This document shows positions 46,678-59,742 of a DNA stretch of 64,000 nt, one piece after another. Position 1 is the first letter of the stretch. Every line of letters begins with the position of its first letter. The notes beneath the pieces were generated by a model. That model did not search any database. It was not told the origin of the DNA and was given only the letters and a program-made list of their open reading frames with translations. This stretch comes from Diadophis punctatus similis. Its lineage: Eukaryota > Chordata > Lepidosauria > Squamata > Dipsadidae. The stretch spans positions 18,932,501-18,996,500 of the forward strand of contig JALIGW010000013.1 of the NCBI GenBank assembly GCA_023053685.1. Direction: 5' to 3'. The position numbers were made by a program, and so were the translations under genes.

Positions 46678-46854
46678 GTCTGGAAGTTGAGTCATGGCAA
46701 TTGGACTTCTTTTTCTTTTTGATTTGAAACATTTCACTGCTTATCCAAGTAGCTTCTTCAATCACTTCTTCAGTTTCTTCTACTTGGATAAGCAGCAAAA
46801 TGTTTCAAACCAAATAGAAAAATTAGTCCATTTGCCATAACTCAACTTCCAGAC
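46678..46854. mobile_element. Palindromic foldback MITE
   Basis: gtctggaagttgagtcatgg and ccataactcaacttccagac are inverted ends. The arms continue (tgaaacattt / aaatgtttca; cttatccaagtag / ctacttggataag) to a centre at about 46768. Family unknown to me; no TSD assigned. Confidence 0.75.
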
Positions 46855-49800
46855 AACTCTACCTGTATGACTGAAAGTCTTCATCAATGCACAGCCTGCT
46901 CAATGGTTATAGTGTTAGCACTTTGGATTGTAATCTTGCATGATAAGTTTTCAATAATTTTTGTGAGATCCCCCGGAGTCAGGTGAGATGGGTGGCTGTA
47001 TATATTGAACAAACAAGTGACTATGAATGATTCTGTGGAATTCAAAAAACTCACGTGACTTCTTGATTGGTTTCATTAATACATCCCTTAATTATAATTT
47101 TGATTCTATTGGTACCTAACCTTTCTATTCAAATGATAATGCAAAGTTAAAAACAATAATTAAAATATAGAACAAAATATATTAGTATTTTGATTAAAAA
47201 ATTAATTCTGAATTTTGAAAGAGTGTAGCCGAAAAATAACAGTTATTCCCATCATGCAAAACCCTGTGGTTGAACTAGTAACTTGCAAGAATAAACACAC
47301 AGTGAACATGTATACTGCATTAGCAATTTTAAACGACTTAAGCGTGATCATTTTTATGGGCAGAAATATCTATATAAAAAGTGGTCTTTAGATAGGCTAA
47401 TATTACATGCGATATAATTGGGCCATGGTTAAAAGCTTCATTTTTAAAGGACCCCGAATTGCTGTTCCATTATTTTAGAAGAGGTCAAATATGCTTTACT
47501 GTTGCAAAATGTGGGGTATAACTATTAGTTTTAATTGTTAATTAATCACAGTGATTTTTTTAAAAAAGAAAACAACAACAACCACCAACAGGAAGCAGAA
47601 AAACTACGAGTAATTAATTCCTATTAATGGAATAGGAAGTGGAAAATAGGAATAAAAAGTGGAAACTTTTTTTTATTCTCCCCCCCCCTCCCCCCGGCAG
47701 CAACTTACCCATCATCTCTCACACCTGAATGACACAGGACATCTTTTCAGACAGGCTTTTCTTGCACAGAGCAGCTAATCGTAATATCACTTTATCTCAC
47801 ATAAATCCACAGTAGGTATAACAGAAACCAGGGGGAAGCTGGAAAATATTTATCCTTTTTGTGTTTCTGCTTCAGTGCCAAAGTGGAAATTGTCAGACAT
47901 TTCTCAGAGCATTGCATATCTTTTTCACTATCCAACTCCCAGATCTTCCCAGTCTGAAAAGATTAATGTAATCTGTGCAAGATCAAGGGTTTCTACACTT
48001 TGTACTGATGCTCAAAAAAGGGGGGAAAAACCACCCTCAGGTGTAAATTATGTTTCTTAGCTGATGCAATATTGCAATACGCCTACACTAAAAAAATATA
48101 AACATTTGGGACTGATTTAGTCTCTCTAGTCAGAGTCCAGTATATTAGCTCCTACAGAACACTGGTTTTTCTGTTTATTATTCTGCTACAAGTCCTGATA
48201 AGTTGATTAAATTATTTTCAGTAGAAAGATAGTCTTCTTTGGAAGATATATAAATCAGTTTAACAATATTTTATGAAAAAGATGAAAGAGCAAATAAAAT
48301 GAGCGAAAATGTCAGTAATACATGCAACATTAAAATCAAATAAAAAAATAAAACAATGTTTCTAGAATGTTCTACAATTACTTGATTTTCCAAAATTCCT
48401 AGAAAAATAGGCTCACATGATACCAAAAAGTCCATCCAGACACTGGATGGGAAGAGTATTTCACAGTGTCATTATCTAAAAAGAAATGCTATCTTCCATT
48501 TTTGCTGTTCATCTTGCCACCATGTTTGTCTCTTCTTTATTTTGAATTATTCTGCTACAAGTCCAGAATTTTTCATTAGGGTATCCATTCTGCTACGAAT
48601 CTCAGAAACTGTGGTCTCAACTGAAAATGTAGCTCCATCTTGAACATTTCCACAGAAGCTTTCAGTGAAACCGGTAAAGAGGTACACAAATTGCACTCCC
48701 CTTGGAAAAGTTTTATTAAAGAGACAGCTTTATATAGCTCTCCCTCTATGAGAGAGATAGGTAGTTTAAATGAATGAATAAATAATTGCAGATTCTGTCA
48801 AAAATGGGCTTTCTGAGGCACATTTAAAAAAAAGCAAAACTTAGATACAGCTCAGACACTTGCTCTATTACGTCATGAGTATGAAATCAATACTTCACAG
48901 TCAAATGGAAGCTGAAGCATTTTTGCAGCATACATCAACTATGGGGAATACCAGACTCCAGTCTTCCTTTGTGACGAGAATATGATTTATGGGGAAAAGC
49001 AATAAAATCCAGTTTAGATTAATTTAGGATATCTTTAGGCAGCTTACTGGAGGATCTATTGATTAATGGTAATGCATCATGATTGCTAATTGGAATTTTT
49101 ACATAAACAAGGAGCAACTCTCCAAATATAAATTTCTAAGAAACCGATACAGAATAGCTGAATCTTTGAGAGCTCCTCATAAGCTTCCCAGAATTACCAT
49201 CCTTGTGGCTTTAGCAAACCAGCTTGCCTCTGAGTCTAAGCATGTGGCCTTAAGCACTTAGGTTACAACTTGCATTCCAAAAGTAATAGTTATAGAAGGT
49301 GGAAAGTATACATGGGTTTTAGGTCAGTTTTTTGAACACAAAACTGTCTCCTTTGGGCATCACTTTATGCATCCATAGCTCATGCTTGTGTGGTTCTTTT
49401 ATTATGCTCTGAACTTGAATTGAGAACAATCTGAATGTAACAAAGATGAACAAAGGACAAGCGGAAGGAGAAACATTTCTCAATAGCCCAAGGTCTTCCT
49501 GACTTTTTCTTCTGTTCAACTCCCATTTTAAAGTTAGTCTTTAAAATAACTGTTTTCTGTCAGTTAAACTATCTCCAGCACCAGGCATGGCCCACCACTA
49601 GTACTGCTGAGGTAGAATCTCTTGTCTCCACCAGATCTCTTCTGGCCATTTTAATTTCCTACAATATTTTAAATACCAAACCATTCCTGGTTGTAGTTGT
49701 AAATTACAAAGCTGATCCTCACTTGAAAGTTGATTTGTGTGTGAGAGGTATCATTTTAAGCTTAAACAAAAGTGAAATAATGGCTTGATTCTGGGTTACC

Positions 49801-50406
49801 TGAGGGACCGTCTTCTCCCAGTTGTCTCTATCCATTCAATCTGGTCTGGCAGGATGGGCATGATTCAGGTCAGGTTAATCAGGGAATTTCAGCTGGCAGA
49901 CACTAGGAGATTTCCTTCTGGAAGATTCTCCTTCCAGAAATTAAGATGGCCCCGATTTTTGTAAGGCCTTAAAGACCTAGTTATGTCTTTGTATGATGCC
50001 CTCATTTGCATCAATTGACACCTTTTGCCTAGAGTGAGATTTTCATTGTTTAAACAAATGGAGATGAATGGAACTGGTCAGAAGAATATATTCAGAGAAA
50101 TAGTAAGCTTGGAAAAGACTATAAGATGCCCAATTTTTTCCCCAGTTGCAAGTTTTTTTTTCTTCCCCTGCCTTTCTTACTACTTCTGTCAGTTTCATCT
50201 CCTTCCTTATTCATTTTCACCAGGAGATAAGGCATCTAAAGTTGAATAAAGGGAATGATTATACATGCAGGAAACCTTTTCCTTTCTTAAGTATTTTCCA
50301 AACTATAAACAAGATCTAGTCTATGTTGATAAAGTTTACATTGTAGAATAGTATGATTAAGAAAGGAAACCATCACACAGCTATAGAATTGGATGGGACC
50401 ATAAGA
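46855..50406. other. Long repeat-poor stretch
   Basis: 3.5 kb with no transposon ends or recognisable exon. Short C-rich run near 47682-47695. Probably unique intergenic or intronic DNA. Confidence 0.45.
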
Positions 50407-50414
50407 ATCTACAA

Positions 50415-50562
50415 CAGTCCTCAACCTTTCTGGATTTCCGGACCAGCGGAGGGAGAAGAGATAGTTCCTTGCAAGTGGCGAGTGAATGTGCTTGCGTGCA
50501 TCTCCATTTGCACAAGCGCCCAAGTCTCCATGGGCTGCAGCCTGGGGATTGGGGGACCCATG
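50415..50562. mobile_element. Short hAT MITE, CAGTCCTCAACCTTT family
   Basis: The ends are CAGTCCTCAACC and GATTGGGGGACCCATG (diverged), with TSD atctacaa/ctctacaa (7 of 8). Confidence 0.78.
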
Positions 50563-50570
50563 CTCTACAA

Positions 50571-51303
50571 TGTGCAGGAAAACAAATTAAACCATCTGTG
50601 AGAGATGGGTGTCCCGCCTCTCTTTAAAAATTGCCCAATCCTAGGTAGACCATTATACTCTTTTACAGATCTTACCATCACACAAAGTGACTATTTATGT
50701 TTAAATGCAATGTAGATGAGTGAAATTCTACCCACTATTTGTTGCCATTGTTTCTGTGGGCAATGAAAATAATTTGTAATCATTTTTAATGGATTTTTCT
50801 TACATATTTCTCAAAGTGGTTACATTGAGCACTAGGTGGCACGACATGGGGATTCATGCAAGCCAGATGTAATTCAATGGGATTCAAATACTCTGTCAGG
50901 TCTTTATGTTAAATGGATTTAAGCGTTTTAGTTTACTTTCTACATTGCTTTAAGCTTTAGGAGATACCTAGGTTCAGATGTTTAGTACTTGCAAGAAGAG
51001 ATTACAGAAGTTCTCAGAATAGCTATACAGTCTTCCTTCTTTTAAGCTGTCAGAGCAGAGAGATACAGAGATTACATTAGGTTTATCCACAAATATGGGT
51101 CAAATGGTATCTTCTGGTGGTCAATCTAGCAAAAACACCACACATTTTATATAGTATAATGTGCACTGTATAAAACTAAAGAAATTTACCACCACTACCA
51201 CCACCACCACTTTGAGAAGGGAGACTGAAACACTAGTGTGGTTTGTGGAGCTGGTTTATGAGAACTGATTGTTAAATTTTCTGAAATGTTGCAAACTAGA
51301 TGA
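50571..51303. other. Non-coding sequence with a strong CTCF-like motif
   Basis: GCACTAGGTGGCAC at 50829-50842 matches 13 of 14 positions of the CTCF core CCASYAGRKGGCRS. A short CAC-type run lies near 51190. No gene. Confidence 0.4.
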
Positions 51304-51311
51304 GTGCAGAG

Positions 51312-51828
51312 CAGGGGCGGGTTCCTAATATTTTTACTACCACTCTGTGGGTGTGGCTTATTTTGTGGGTGTGGTTTGCCAGCCATGTGACCAGGTGGGT
51401 GTGGCTTCTTGGACTGCTGAAGGGAGGGGAACTGAGATAGGTCCTGCTGCCCATTCCCCCTCCCCTCAGCAGTTCGATAAGCCTCGAACGTGCAAAAATG
51501 CCTAGGATCATCACCGCGCATTTGTGGCTTCTCGGACTGCTGAAGGGAGGGGAATGGAGATAGCTCCTGCCGCCCATTCTTTCAACGTCTCACGCGCTCC
51601 CTCAGCCATCCTTCCCTGCTTGGACTCACTGTGGGGTAGGAAGGCAGCGCATGAGCAGTGCTGGAAACTCAGCTTCTGGGCATCCGCAGAAGAAAATTTA
51701 AAAAAAATTAACTTTTTTTTAATGGCGGCGCCCAGGCACCAGCAACCGACCACACCGGTACTGTGACATCACCAGCGGGCCGCTACCGGTGCTATAGAGT
51801 GGACCGCACTGGTAGGAACCCACCATTG
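51312..51828. mobile_element. hAT MITE, CAGGGGCGGGTT family (long form)
   Basis: The ends are CAGGGGCGGGTTCC and GGAACCCACCATTG, with TSD gtgcagag/gcgcagag (7 of 8). It is the longer relative of 8053-8417, with about 150 bp more in the right half (including 'aatggcggcgcccagg'). Confidence 0.9.
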
Positions 51829-51836
51829 GCGCAGAG

Positions 51837-52708
51837 CTGAGCCACAATGGCTGGGGTGCCGATCCACCATTTGGAAACATGCTGTGCCTGCAATGGCTCC
51901 AGCAGCATCAGTGAGGAAACTATTTGGGGAAGGGGGGGAGGGGAGAGCTAGTTGTTTAGCATTTACCAGCGCACCATTGAGTGAATGTCATATAAAACCC
52001 CAAACATGACAGAGAGTATCTGAATTGAGGAATTGAAAGTATGGATTAGAACTATGCAGCAGATTTCAAAAAGCAATCCATTTTGGATAAACCCCTCCAG
52101 CAACATGATCAATGCCAGTTTCTTTTGTGTGGGAGGGGCATATTTAGTCGGACATCTGATATTAACTGTTAAATGCTCTTAACATAAGAAGAGGGAGAAC
52201 CCCCCCCCCAAACTTTTCAACCAGGAATTCAGAAAACAAAAGCCTGAACATTCTTTTTCATTTCATAGTACTCAAGTTTTATAAGCTCTTTATATTTTTT
52301 TAATGAGAGAACGAGTGGGAGAAACATGTAGGCTTCAATGTTCTCTCCTACTGTTATTTCTTTTGGGGGTTTTTTTTTTGTTCCAAATTAAAATAGCAGA
52401 CATTAAAATTTCATGATTCACTTCGAAGAAAAGTGGAATAATTAAAAGCCTTGCATGATCGATGCAGCAAGAAGCTGTGGAAACTGGAAGTAGGAATTAG
52501 TTAGGAAAAATTGTTTGCCTTCTCAACCAGTTGGGATTCTCACTCAAGAGACTTACTGAAATTTAGTATTCAGAAGAACTGGCAACTCGTCCACCTGGTC
52601 AAACTCTATGAGGACTTTTACTATAAGCTATTGCAGAAGCAGAGAATGAGCCATAAATGAGCTACAAGGCTGGTTTTAAATTCAAATGAAATAAAGCTCG
52701 TTTTTCAT
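51837..52708. other. Unrecognised non-coding sequence
   Basis: No supported feature. Confidence 0.4.
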
Positions 52709-53079
52709 ATAGAATAGAATAGAATTCTTTATTGGCCAAGTGTGATTGGACACACAAGGAATTTGTCTTTGGTGCATATGCTCTCAGTGTACAGTACATA
52801 AAGGAAAATATACATTTGTCAAGAATCATGAGGTACAACACTTAATGATTGTCATAGAGTTTAAATAAGCAATCAGGAAACAATCAATATTAATATAAAT
52901 TGTAAGGATACAAGCAACAAGTTACAGTCATACAGTCATAAGTGGGAGGAGATGGGATGATAGGACAATGAGAAAAACTAATAGTAATAGTAATGCAGCC
53001 TTAGTGAATAATTTGACAGTGGTGAGGGAATTATTTGTTTAGCAGAGTGATAACATTCGGGGGAAAACTGTTCTTGTCT
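52709..53079 (-). mobile_element. CR1 LINE 3' end, left part (antisense)
   Basis: A short (AGAAT)n is followed by tctttattggccaagtgtg and the antisense of 40780-41146. It ends abruptly at ttgtct (53074-53079) where the L2-clade LINE begins. Confidence 0.82.
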
Positions 53080-56000
53080 CTTTATTTATTTATTTTATTT
53101 ATTATGGTGTTCTTATATGCCGCCCAACTCCCGAAGGACTCAGGGCGGTGTACAACAGAGAAAAATACAAAACACCAACTTCATACATATTACATTTAAA
53201 AAACAGATATAAAAATTAAAAAACACAATGTTTAAAATCGTCCAATACTCACTCAACAACCATACATACTTGGGGGTGAGCTCGAGTGGATTAAGCTCTA
53301 CCCCCAGCCTGCAGGAAAAGCTATGTCTTGACAGCTTTCCGGAAGGCCAGCAGAGTGGGGATAGTTCGGGTCTCTGGGGGAAGTTGGTTCCAGAGCGCGG
53401 GGCCTGCCACAGAGAAGGCTCTCCCCCTAGGGCCCGCCAGGCGGCATTGCTTGGCCGACGGGACCTGTAGGAGGCCAACTCTGTGGGCCCTAACCGGTCG
53501 GAGGGAAGTGTGAGGCAGAATGCGGTCCCGGAGATAACCTGGTCCTAAGCCATGAAGGGCTTTAAAGATGGTGATCAACACCTTGAATTGGACCCGGAGA
53601 CCGATGGGCAACCAATGCAGCTGGCGGAGAATCGGTGTCACGTGGGTGTACCTTGGCACACCCACCACAGCACGCGCAGCTGCATTTTGCACCAACTGAA
53701 GTCTCCGGATACTCTTCAAGGGTAGCCCCATGTAGAGCGTGTTGCAGTAGTCCAAGCGCAAGGTGACAAGGGCATGAGTGACCGTGAGTAGAGCCTCCTT
53801 CTCCAGGTATGGCCGCAACTGGTGCACCAGGCGCACCTGTGCAAAGGCCCCCCTAGCCACAGCAGAAAGATGGTGATCCAATTTTAGCTGTGGATCTAGG
53901 AGGACCCCCAAGTTGTGGACCTGATCCAAGGGGGTCAGTTTCGGTCCCTCGAACGACAAGGAGGGACAGTTGTCATAGTCCTTAGGAGGCAGTATCCAAA
54001 GCCACTCAGTCTTGTCGGGATTAAGTCTGAGTCTGTTCCTCCCCATCCAGATCTTAATGTCGTCCAGGCATTGGCACATTACATCAACTGCCTCACTGAA
54101 GTCAGACGGGGTGGTGATGTACAGCTGGGTGTCATCAGCGTACTGGTGGAAACACACCCCATGTCTGCGGATGATCTCCCCCAGCGGTTTCATGTAAATG
54201 TTAAACAGGATGGGCGAGAGAACCGACCCCTGAGGCACCCCACATGATAGGGGCCTAGGGGACGCTCTCTGTCCTCCTGCTAACACCGACTGCATCCTAT
54301 CGGTGAGATAAGAGGAGAACCACCGCAGAACGGTGCCTTCCACCCCCAACTCACCGAGACGATGCAGAAGGATACCATGGTCGATGGTATCGAAAGCCAC
54401 TGAGAGGTCAAGTAGCACCAGGATGGAGGAATTTCCACTATCCCGGGCCCGCCAGAGATCATCCATCAGGGCGACCAAGGCAGTTTCTGTACTGTAGCCG
54501 CGCCTGAAGCCCGACTGATAAGGATCTAGATGATCTGTTTCATCCAGAAGCTGCAGAAGCTGAGTAACCACCACCTTCTCTACAACTTTCCCCAAAAAGG
54601 GTAAGTTGGAGACTGGACGATAGTTCTTCAAATCGGCTGGATCCAGGGAAGGCTTCTTCAGGAGGGGTCTCACCACCGCAGCTTTTAACAACTGCGGTAC
54701 AGATCCCTCCCTCAAAGAAGTGGTGACCACCGCCTGGATCCAGCCGCGTGCCACCACCCTGCTGGCCGAGACCAACCAGGAGGGGCACGGGTCCAATAAA
54801 CAGGTGGAGGTACCCATCGCCCCCACAGCTCTGTCCACATCTTCGGGAGAAACAGGCCCAAACTCTTCCCATAACGGTGGACTAAGACTTGCCCCTGTCA
54901 ACTCTATGGACTCTGCCCAGCCAGAGTCCAGGTTCGACCGAATCTGAGCGACTTTATCCGACAGAAACTCTGCGAATTCCTCAGCTCTGCCTTGTAAGTG
55001 TTCCTCGCTCCCCCCTTTAGCAAGGAGGGAGCGAGTCACCCTAAACAAGGCGGCTGGGCAAGAATCTGTGGACGCAATAAGAGCGGAAAAATAGGATCGT
55101 TTTGCCGCCCTTATCGCCACTAAATAAGATCTGATGTAAATTCTTAATAGTGTTCGGTCAGACTCGGTTTTGCTGGCTCTCCAGCGGCGCTCTAGACGTC
55201 TCTTCTGGCGTTTCATCTCCCGGAGCTCCTCAGTAAACCAGGGAGCTTTCTGGGATCCACTGCCACGGAGAGGTCGCTTAGGCGCAATTCGGTCTAACGC
55301 CCCTGATGCTGCGGTGTTCCAAGCAGCCACCAGTGAATCAGCCGAATTGTGTACCAGGGTTTCAGGTATTTCCCCAAGTTCCCTCTGGAATCCTTCCGGT
55401 TCCATTAGGCGCCTGGGGCGGAACCACCTAGTCGGTCCCGCCTCCCTGCGGGGGAGGAGTGGGGCTGCAAAGTCCAACCTCAGTAGGAAATGATCTGACC
55501 ATGACAGTGGGGTGATGACTATGTCCCTGATCTTCAGATGATCTCTCCACTGCCCCGAAAGAAACACTAGGTCAAGCGTGTGACCACCCTCATGAGTCGG
55601 ACCCTGGATTACTTGGGTCAGGTCCATGGTTGTCATGGAATCCATGAACTCCTGAGCCACCCCAGAGGTTTTGCCAGCAGATGGCAAGTTGAAGTCCCCC
55701 AGAACCATAAGCCTAGGGAACTCAACTGCCAAGCCGGCTACTGCCTCAAGTATCTCAGGCAGGGCCTTACTAATGCAGCTGGGAGGCAGGTACGCTAGGA
55801 AAAGGCCCACCTGAACCCCTAAGTCCAACTTCAGAAGGAGAGTCTCACACCCAACAATCTCCGGGGCAGGGCTCCTACGAGGATGCAGACTTTGGCGTGT
55901 TATCATTGCCACTCCTCCTCCCCTTCCCTGGGGTCGGGAATGGTGCTGCACTGAGAACCCATCTGGGCAGATCTCCGAGAGAGCTACTCCCCCCTCTTGG

Positions 56001-56151
56001 CCCATCCAGGTCTCAGTTATACACACCAGGTCTGCCCCCTCTTCTGTGATTAGATCACGTATCAGGGGGGCTTTGTTGGCGATTGACCTGGCGTTAAGCA
56101 GCAACATCCTGAGCCCAGGGCCCTGAAAACCCTGGTTGCCAGGTACTCGGA
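53080..56151 (-). mobile_element. L2/CR1-clade LINE, 5' truncated but with intact ORF2
   Basis: The 3' end is an (AAAT)n tail (plus strand ctttatttattt...) and the 5' end abuts CR1 sequence at 56152. The flanks share ttgtct (53074-53079 and 56152-56157), a candidate short TSD. Its 3' UTR end cgccctgagtccttcgggag is repeated at 24165 and (diverged) 30571. ORF1 and the 5' UTR are missing. Confidence 0.9.
53321..56107 (-). CDS. LINE ORF2: endonuclease-reverse transcriptase (L2/CR1 clade)
   Basis: 928 codons with no stop or frameshift. The N-terminal part is an APE-type endonuclease: LNARSI (5-9), ITETW with catalytic Glu at 32, LGDFN (136-140) and SDH (204-206). The RT follows: NYRPVSNLP (495-503), [12 protein letters not shown] with catalytic Asp567, [13 protein letters not shown], and YADDTQLY (656-663). 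The C-terminal tail contains [19 protein letters not shown] and LHWLPI, typical of L2/CR1 proteins. The protein nicks target DNA and copies its own RNA at the nick. The frame stays open upstream of the chosen Met to the truncation point, so the native start may be further 5'. With ORF1 gone this copy cannot be fully autonomous. Confidence 0.95.
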   Translation of the reverse strand: MLLLNARSIANKAPLIRDLITEEGADLVCITETWMGQEGGVALSEICPDGFSVQHHSRPQGRGGGVAMITRQSLHPRRSPAPEIVGCETLLLKLDLGVQVGLFLAYLPPSCISKALPEILEAVAGLAVEFPRLMVLGDFNLPSAGKTSGVAQEFMDSMTTMDLTQVIQGPTHEGGHTLDLVFLSGQWRDHLKIRDIVITPLSWSDHFLLRLDFAAPLLPRREAGPTRWFRPRRLMEPEGFQRELGEIPETLVHNSADSLVAAWNTAASGALDRIAPKRPLRGSGSQKAPWFTEELREMKRQKRRLERRWRASKTESDRTLLRIYIRSYLVAIRAAKRSYFSALIASTDSCPAALFRVTRSLLAKGGSEEHLQGRAEEFAEFLSDKVAQIRSNLDSGWAESIELTGASLSPPLWEEFGPVSPEDVDRAVGAMGTSTCLLDPCPSWLVSASRVVARGWIQAVVTTSLREGSVPQLLKAAVVRPLLKKPSLDPADLKNYRPVSNLPFLGKVVEKVVVTQLLQLLDETDHLDPYQSGFRRGYSTETALVALMDDLWRARDSGNSSILVLLDLSVAFDTIDHGILLHRLGELGVEGTVLRWFSSYLTDRMQSVLAGGQRASPRPLSCGVPQGSVLSPILFNIYMKPLGEIIRRHGVCFHQYADDTQLYITTPSDFSEAVDVMCQCLDDIKIWMGRNRLRLNPDKTEWLWILPPKDYDNCPSLSFEGPKLTPLDQVHNLGVLLDPQLKLDHHLSAVARGAFAQVRLVHQLRPYLEKEALLTVTHALVTLRLDYCNTLYMGLPLKSIRRLQLVQNAAARAVVGVPRYTHVTPILRQLHWLPIGLRVQFKVLITIFKALHGLGPGYLRDRILPHTSLRPVRAHRVGLLQVPSAKQCRLAGPRGRAFSVAGPALWNQLPPETRTIPTLLAFRKAVKT

Positions 56152-56157
56152 TTGTCT

Positions 56158-56313
56158 TGGTGTGCAGTGCTCTATAGCGACATTTTGAGGGTAGGAGTTG
56201 ACTTAATTTATGTCCAGGATGCGAAGGTTACAGCCCTCTTTTTGACTCGTGCAGCATACAGGTCCTCAATGGAAGGCAGGTTGGCAGTAATTGTTTTTTC
56301 TGCAGTTCTGGAG
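56158..56313 (-). mobile_element. CR1 LINE 3' end, right part (antisense)
   Basis: tgtgcagtgctctatagcga, gggtaggagttg and ctcaatggaaggcaggttgg are the antisense of 40620-40810. It resumes the CR1 interrupted at 53079. Confidence 0.85.
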
Positions 56314-58085
56314 ATGCCTACTTTTAAGAAGCTGCACCAAGGAATGGAGTTTTCATAATAATAGGGTTCCTTTCACACAATGTCACCACTACCTTCTCAT
56401 AAACTCATTCCTAATAAATATGTTCAGGTACATCATGAGTATGGGGGAAGATACAGGTTGGGAAAAGCTAATTTACATAAAAGGACAATCTACAAAGTCC
56501 TATTCAGCTTGGCATTAAAGTATCTTCAGGGTTACCATTAATTCTGCATTCTTCAACTAGAGTGTACCGCCAATGTTCACTTTATAGCTAGGGATTTTGG
56601 GGTGATCCAGACCTTATGAGACTCAGGAAGGAAGTTGGGAACTATATTTTTCAGCATATCCTCCATCCTTATGAAACACATTACCACTAAAATTCAGATT
56701 TTACTACTAAAATTCAGATTTATTGATTTTATATTTTTGTCCTGCCTTTACTTTATAAATAAGTCAAGGAGATGAACATACATAATACTCCTTTCTCTTC
56801 CTGTTTTCCCCACAACAACAAACCCAGTGAAGTGTGTTGGGTTGAGAGAGTGAGTGGTTCAAAGTCAGCTAGGCAGCTTTCATGCCTAAGGTACGTCTCT
56901 GATGACCATATAAAACTACTGCAAAGAGCAATTTGGTTTTTAAGTTGGATTAAAAAAATATTATTTTTATTATAGATTTAGTGTAATAGTTAACCCATTT
57001 TTATTAAGGAATAAATTGATCAAGACTACTGAAGCTACATTGCCTTGAAATAAATCAAAATAGTAACTAAATTTGACTGTTATGATCATCTGTCCCACCC
57101 AATGATCATTATATCTGATAAAAGCATATGCCCATCTGCCCCTAATTATAAATACATAGTGAAATATTCAACCATGATGGGGCAAAAATTTATTCTACAC
57201 TTTTTTTATGTGGACGGAGCACAGGAAAATGGAATTTATTCAGCAATTTGATTTTAAGAAATTTCCTTGCATTTTTTTTCCCCTCAAAATATTTTAGCAA
57301 AATCATTTTGGTTGGGGCAATTACCTTGAAAGTACTGTGTTTTTGCACTTAGATGCAAGAGGGCAAGGGGTGTGTCTTCCCTGGCTTAAGTATACATAAG
57401 TTTCAATTGGGAAAATAATGAAATCCTTTGCTGAATTTTCCAAAATGTTGGAAAAGTGGAGATCAGATTTTTTTGATGGAGTATTTGGCCTGGAATAGAT
57501 GACAAAATCAATATAGTTGCTAAGTTAATGGCCAGTCGTCTGTCTGTCTGTCTGTCTGTCTGTCTAATGTCTGTCTTAAACAGCACTTATGGCAGTGGTG
57601 CTTCCCACATCACTAATGTTTGTTCCCTGTCCATTTCATGCAGCAGCTCTTCCCAGGTTAGTTCAGTAGTTGTCAGAAGTAAGTCTTCTAAGGGGTCCAG
57701 AATGTGGGGCTATGGGCACCACTGAGAGGAAGTTTGGGAGGGAGAACAGAATATTCCAGAATTCTTTAGAACAACCAGCTCCTGAAGCAATGAAGTTTTA
57801 CACATGTCTGCTATAGAGAAAAAAGAGTAAAGTTGTACAGATCCCTTGATATACACAAAAACATGGATAAAGCATTTCTTTTTTTAATTTCTAAAGAAAC
57901 CAGATATTTTTTTCCAATTTTCAGGGGCACTTAGCGGCTCTTGGCTGTCTCTGCATGCATATGCCTGCACAGCTTGCTTTCAAATACATACACCTGAAAA
58001 CAGTTGGGGGCAGTTACCAAGGAAGCTGAATCAGCCAGAACAAAGACACAGTTACTTTAATTATTTGAAAGGAGAGGCTCTACAG
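56314..58085. other. Unrecognised non-coding sequence
   Basis: Includes a short (CTGT)n run (57537-57565). No gene. Confidence 0.4.
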
Positions 58086-58221
58086 CAGGGGTGTCAAACT
58101 CACGTCGTTACGGTGTCGTCAAACGGTGACATGTCGGGACTTCCCCCCTTCGCTAAACTGGGCGTGGGTGTGGCCAGTGTGTGATGCATCTGGCCCGCGG
58201 GCCGGGAGTTTGACAGCCCTG
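58086..58221. mobile_element. Short hAT MITE, CAGGGGTGTCAAACTC family
   Basis: The ends are CAGGGGTGTCAAACTC and GAGTTTGACAGCCCTG, with TSD ctctacag/ctctacat (7 of 8). Confidence 0.9.
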
Positions 58222-59165
58222 CTCTACATATATTAGTTTGCATTCTAAAGAATTACACATCTTGAAATCTTCTAAATGTGTTCTAATTCTGAGTCAGCTT
58301 AGCCAAAGAAGTTGTAGTAGTAAAGCTCAAGGAAGTCACCCAGTTAGGGAAGGCCACTAAGTCAAGAACCAGGCATGTGATACACTTGAAGTTGTTGAAC
58401 AGAATATCCTTCTTCTGACAAACGTAATTGTAAACTATATGGACCAATAGGTTTCTCTTCTTAATTAATCTTACAAGTTCTCTGAATTAACAGGAGAAAT
58501 TACTGAAATATTTCAGAGGCATAACAGATATGGAATCAATTTTGTGGATAACAACAGCTACACAGGATAGTGACATAACTAATATGAACATGAATGACTT
58601 AATTCTCTTCAATTGTTACAAAATTCAATTAGAGGATGAGTTGCATACTGGAGAGTTTTCCTCATTAATTGGGAGATTTAATATATTCCTCCTGCCTCTA
58701 GTTGTGGAAATTAGCCTGTGTCATTATGACTTACTATTATAATGCAAATTTGATTGACATTATTACACTATACATAAGGATATATTGTAATTCAATAGGG
58801 TTTTTTCCTAACACCCTATTCATGTCAAAATATGTTAACAATGTATGCATTAATTAATGAACCATGTATCAGTTTACTATATTAATGACAGTATATTATG
58901 ACCAGCATATTTAATGCAAATCATATGCTAATCGTAATGTTAATCACGGTACTATGAGAACATGTAGTTGTGCATTATGCACTGGTATGAATAGACTTGG
59001 ACGAAAAATAAGTATATCAAAGAAAGAAATGTTTGTCCAGGAAGCTCTTATGCAGCATATAGAAAATGACACCTTCAAAGAATTTGCAACAAGATCCAGG
59101 AGATGCAGTTTACATCTCCTGAAAAGTTTGCTTCCTAAAACACCAGGCAATTCAACAGTTGTATA
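58222..59165. other. Non-coding stretch with octamer and TAAT motifs
   Basis: AT-rich, not microsatellite-like. Two exact ATGCAAAT octamers (58742-58749 and 58914-58921) and several TAAT/ATTA cores (gcattaattaatga near 58848). Candidate regulatory conserved element. Confidence 0.4.
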
Positions 59166-59556
59166 TACAGCGAGTCCTTGACTTATGACCACAACTGAGT
59201 CCAAAATTTCTGTTGTTAAGTGAAACATTTGTTAAGTGAGTTTTGCCTCATTTTACGACCTTTCTTGCCACAGATGCTAAGTGAATCACTGCAATTGATA
59301 AATTAGTAACATGGTTGTTAAGTGAATCTGGCTTCTCCATTGATTTTGCTTGTCAAAAGTTTGCAAAAGGTGATCACATGACCTTGGGACACAGCATAAG
59401 TGTGAACCAATTGCCAAGCACTTGAATTTTGATCACATGATCATGTGGATGTGCAAAGGTCATAAGTGTGAAAAATGGCCATAAGTCACTTTTCCAGTGC
59501 CGTTGTAACTTTGAATGGTTACTAAATGAATTGTTGTAAGTTGAGGACTACCTGTA
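59166..59556. mobile_element. Mariner-like MITE (about 390 bp)
   Basis: The ends are tacagcgagtccttgact and gttgaggactacctgta. Full-length relative of 43541-43944. Confidence 0.85.
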
Positions 59557-59742
59557 TTGCATAGAATGAGATACCCTGTGTATCCTTCAAGAATTTAAAG
59601 TAATCTTAGCAACTAGATTTTGGGTTGGGTGGGTATGCACAGGAATATGAAGAAATGGGCCTTATACTTCAGAAAGCGAACAACAAAAGTTGTCTATCTT
59701 GCATTTATTTCCATGTGTCTATGTAAAGCAACAAGAAGTACC

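Noticed and set aside
54720..54947. Plus-strand ORFs within 53321-56107
   Set aside because: Shadows of the LINE ORF2 on the minus strand.
58954..59181. Cys-rich short ORF as a possible exon
   Set aside because: No family recognised, and its end runs into the mariner-like MITE beginning at 59166.
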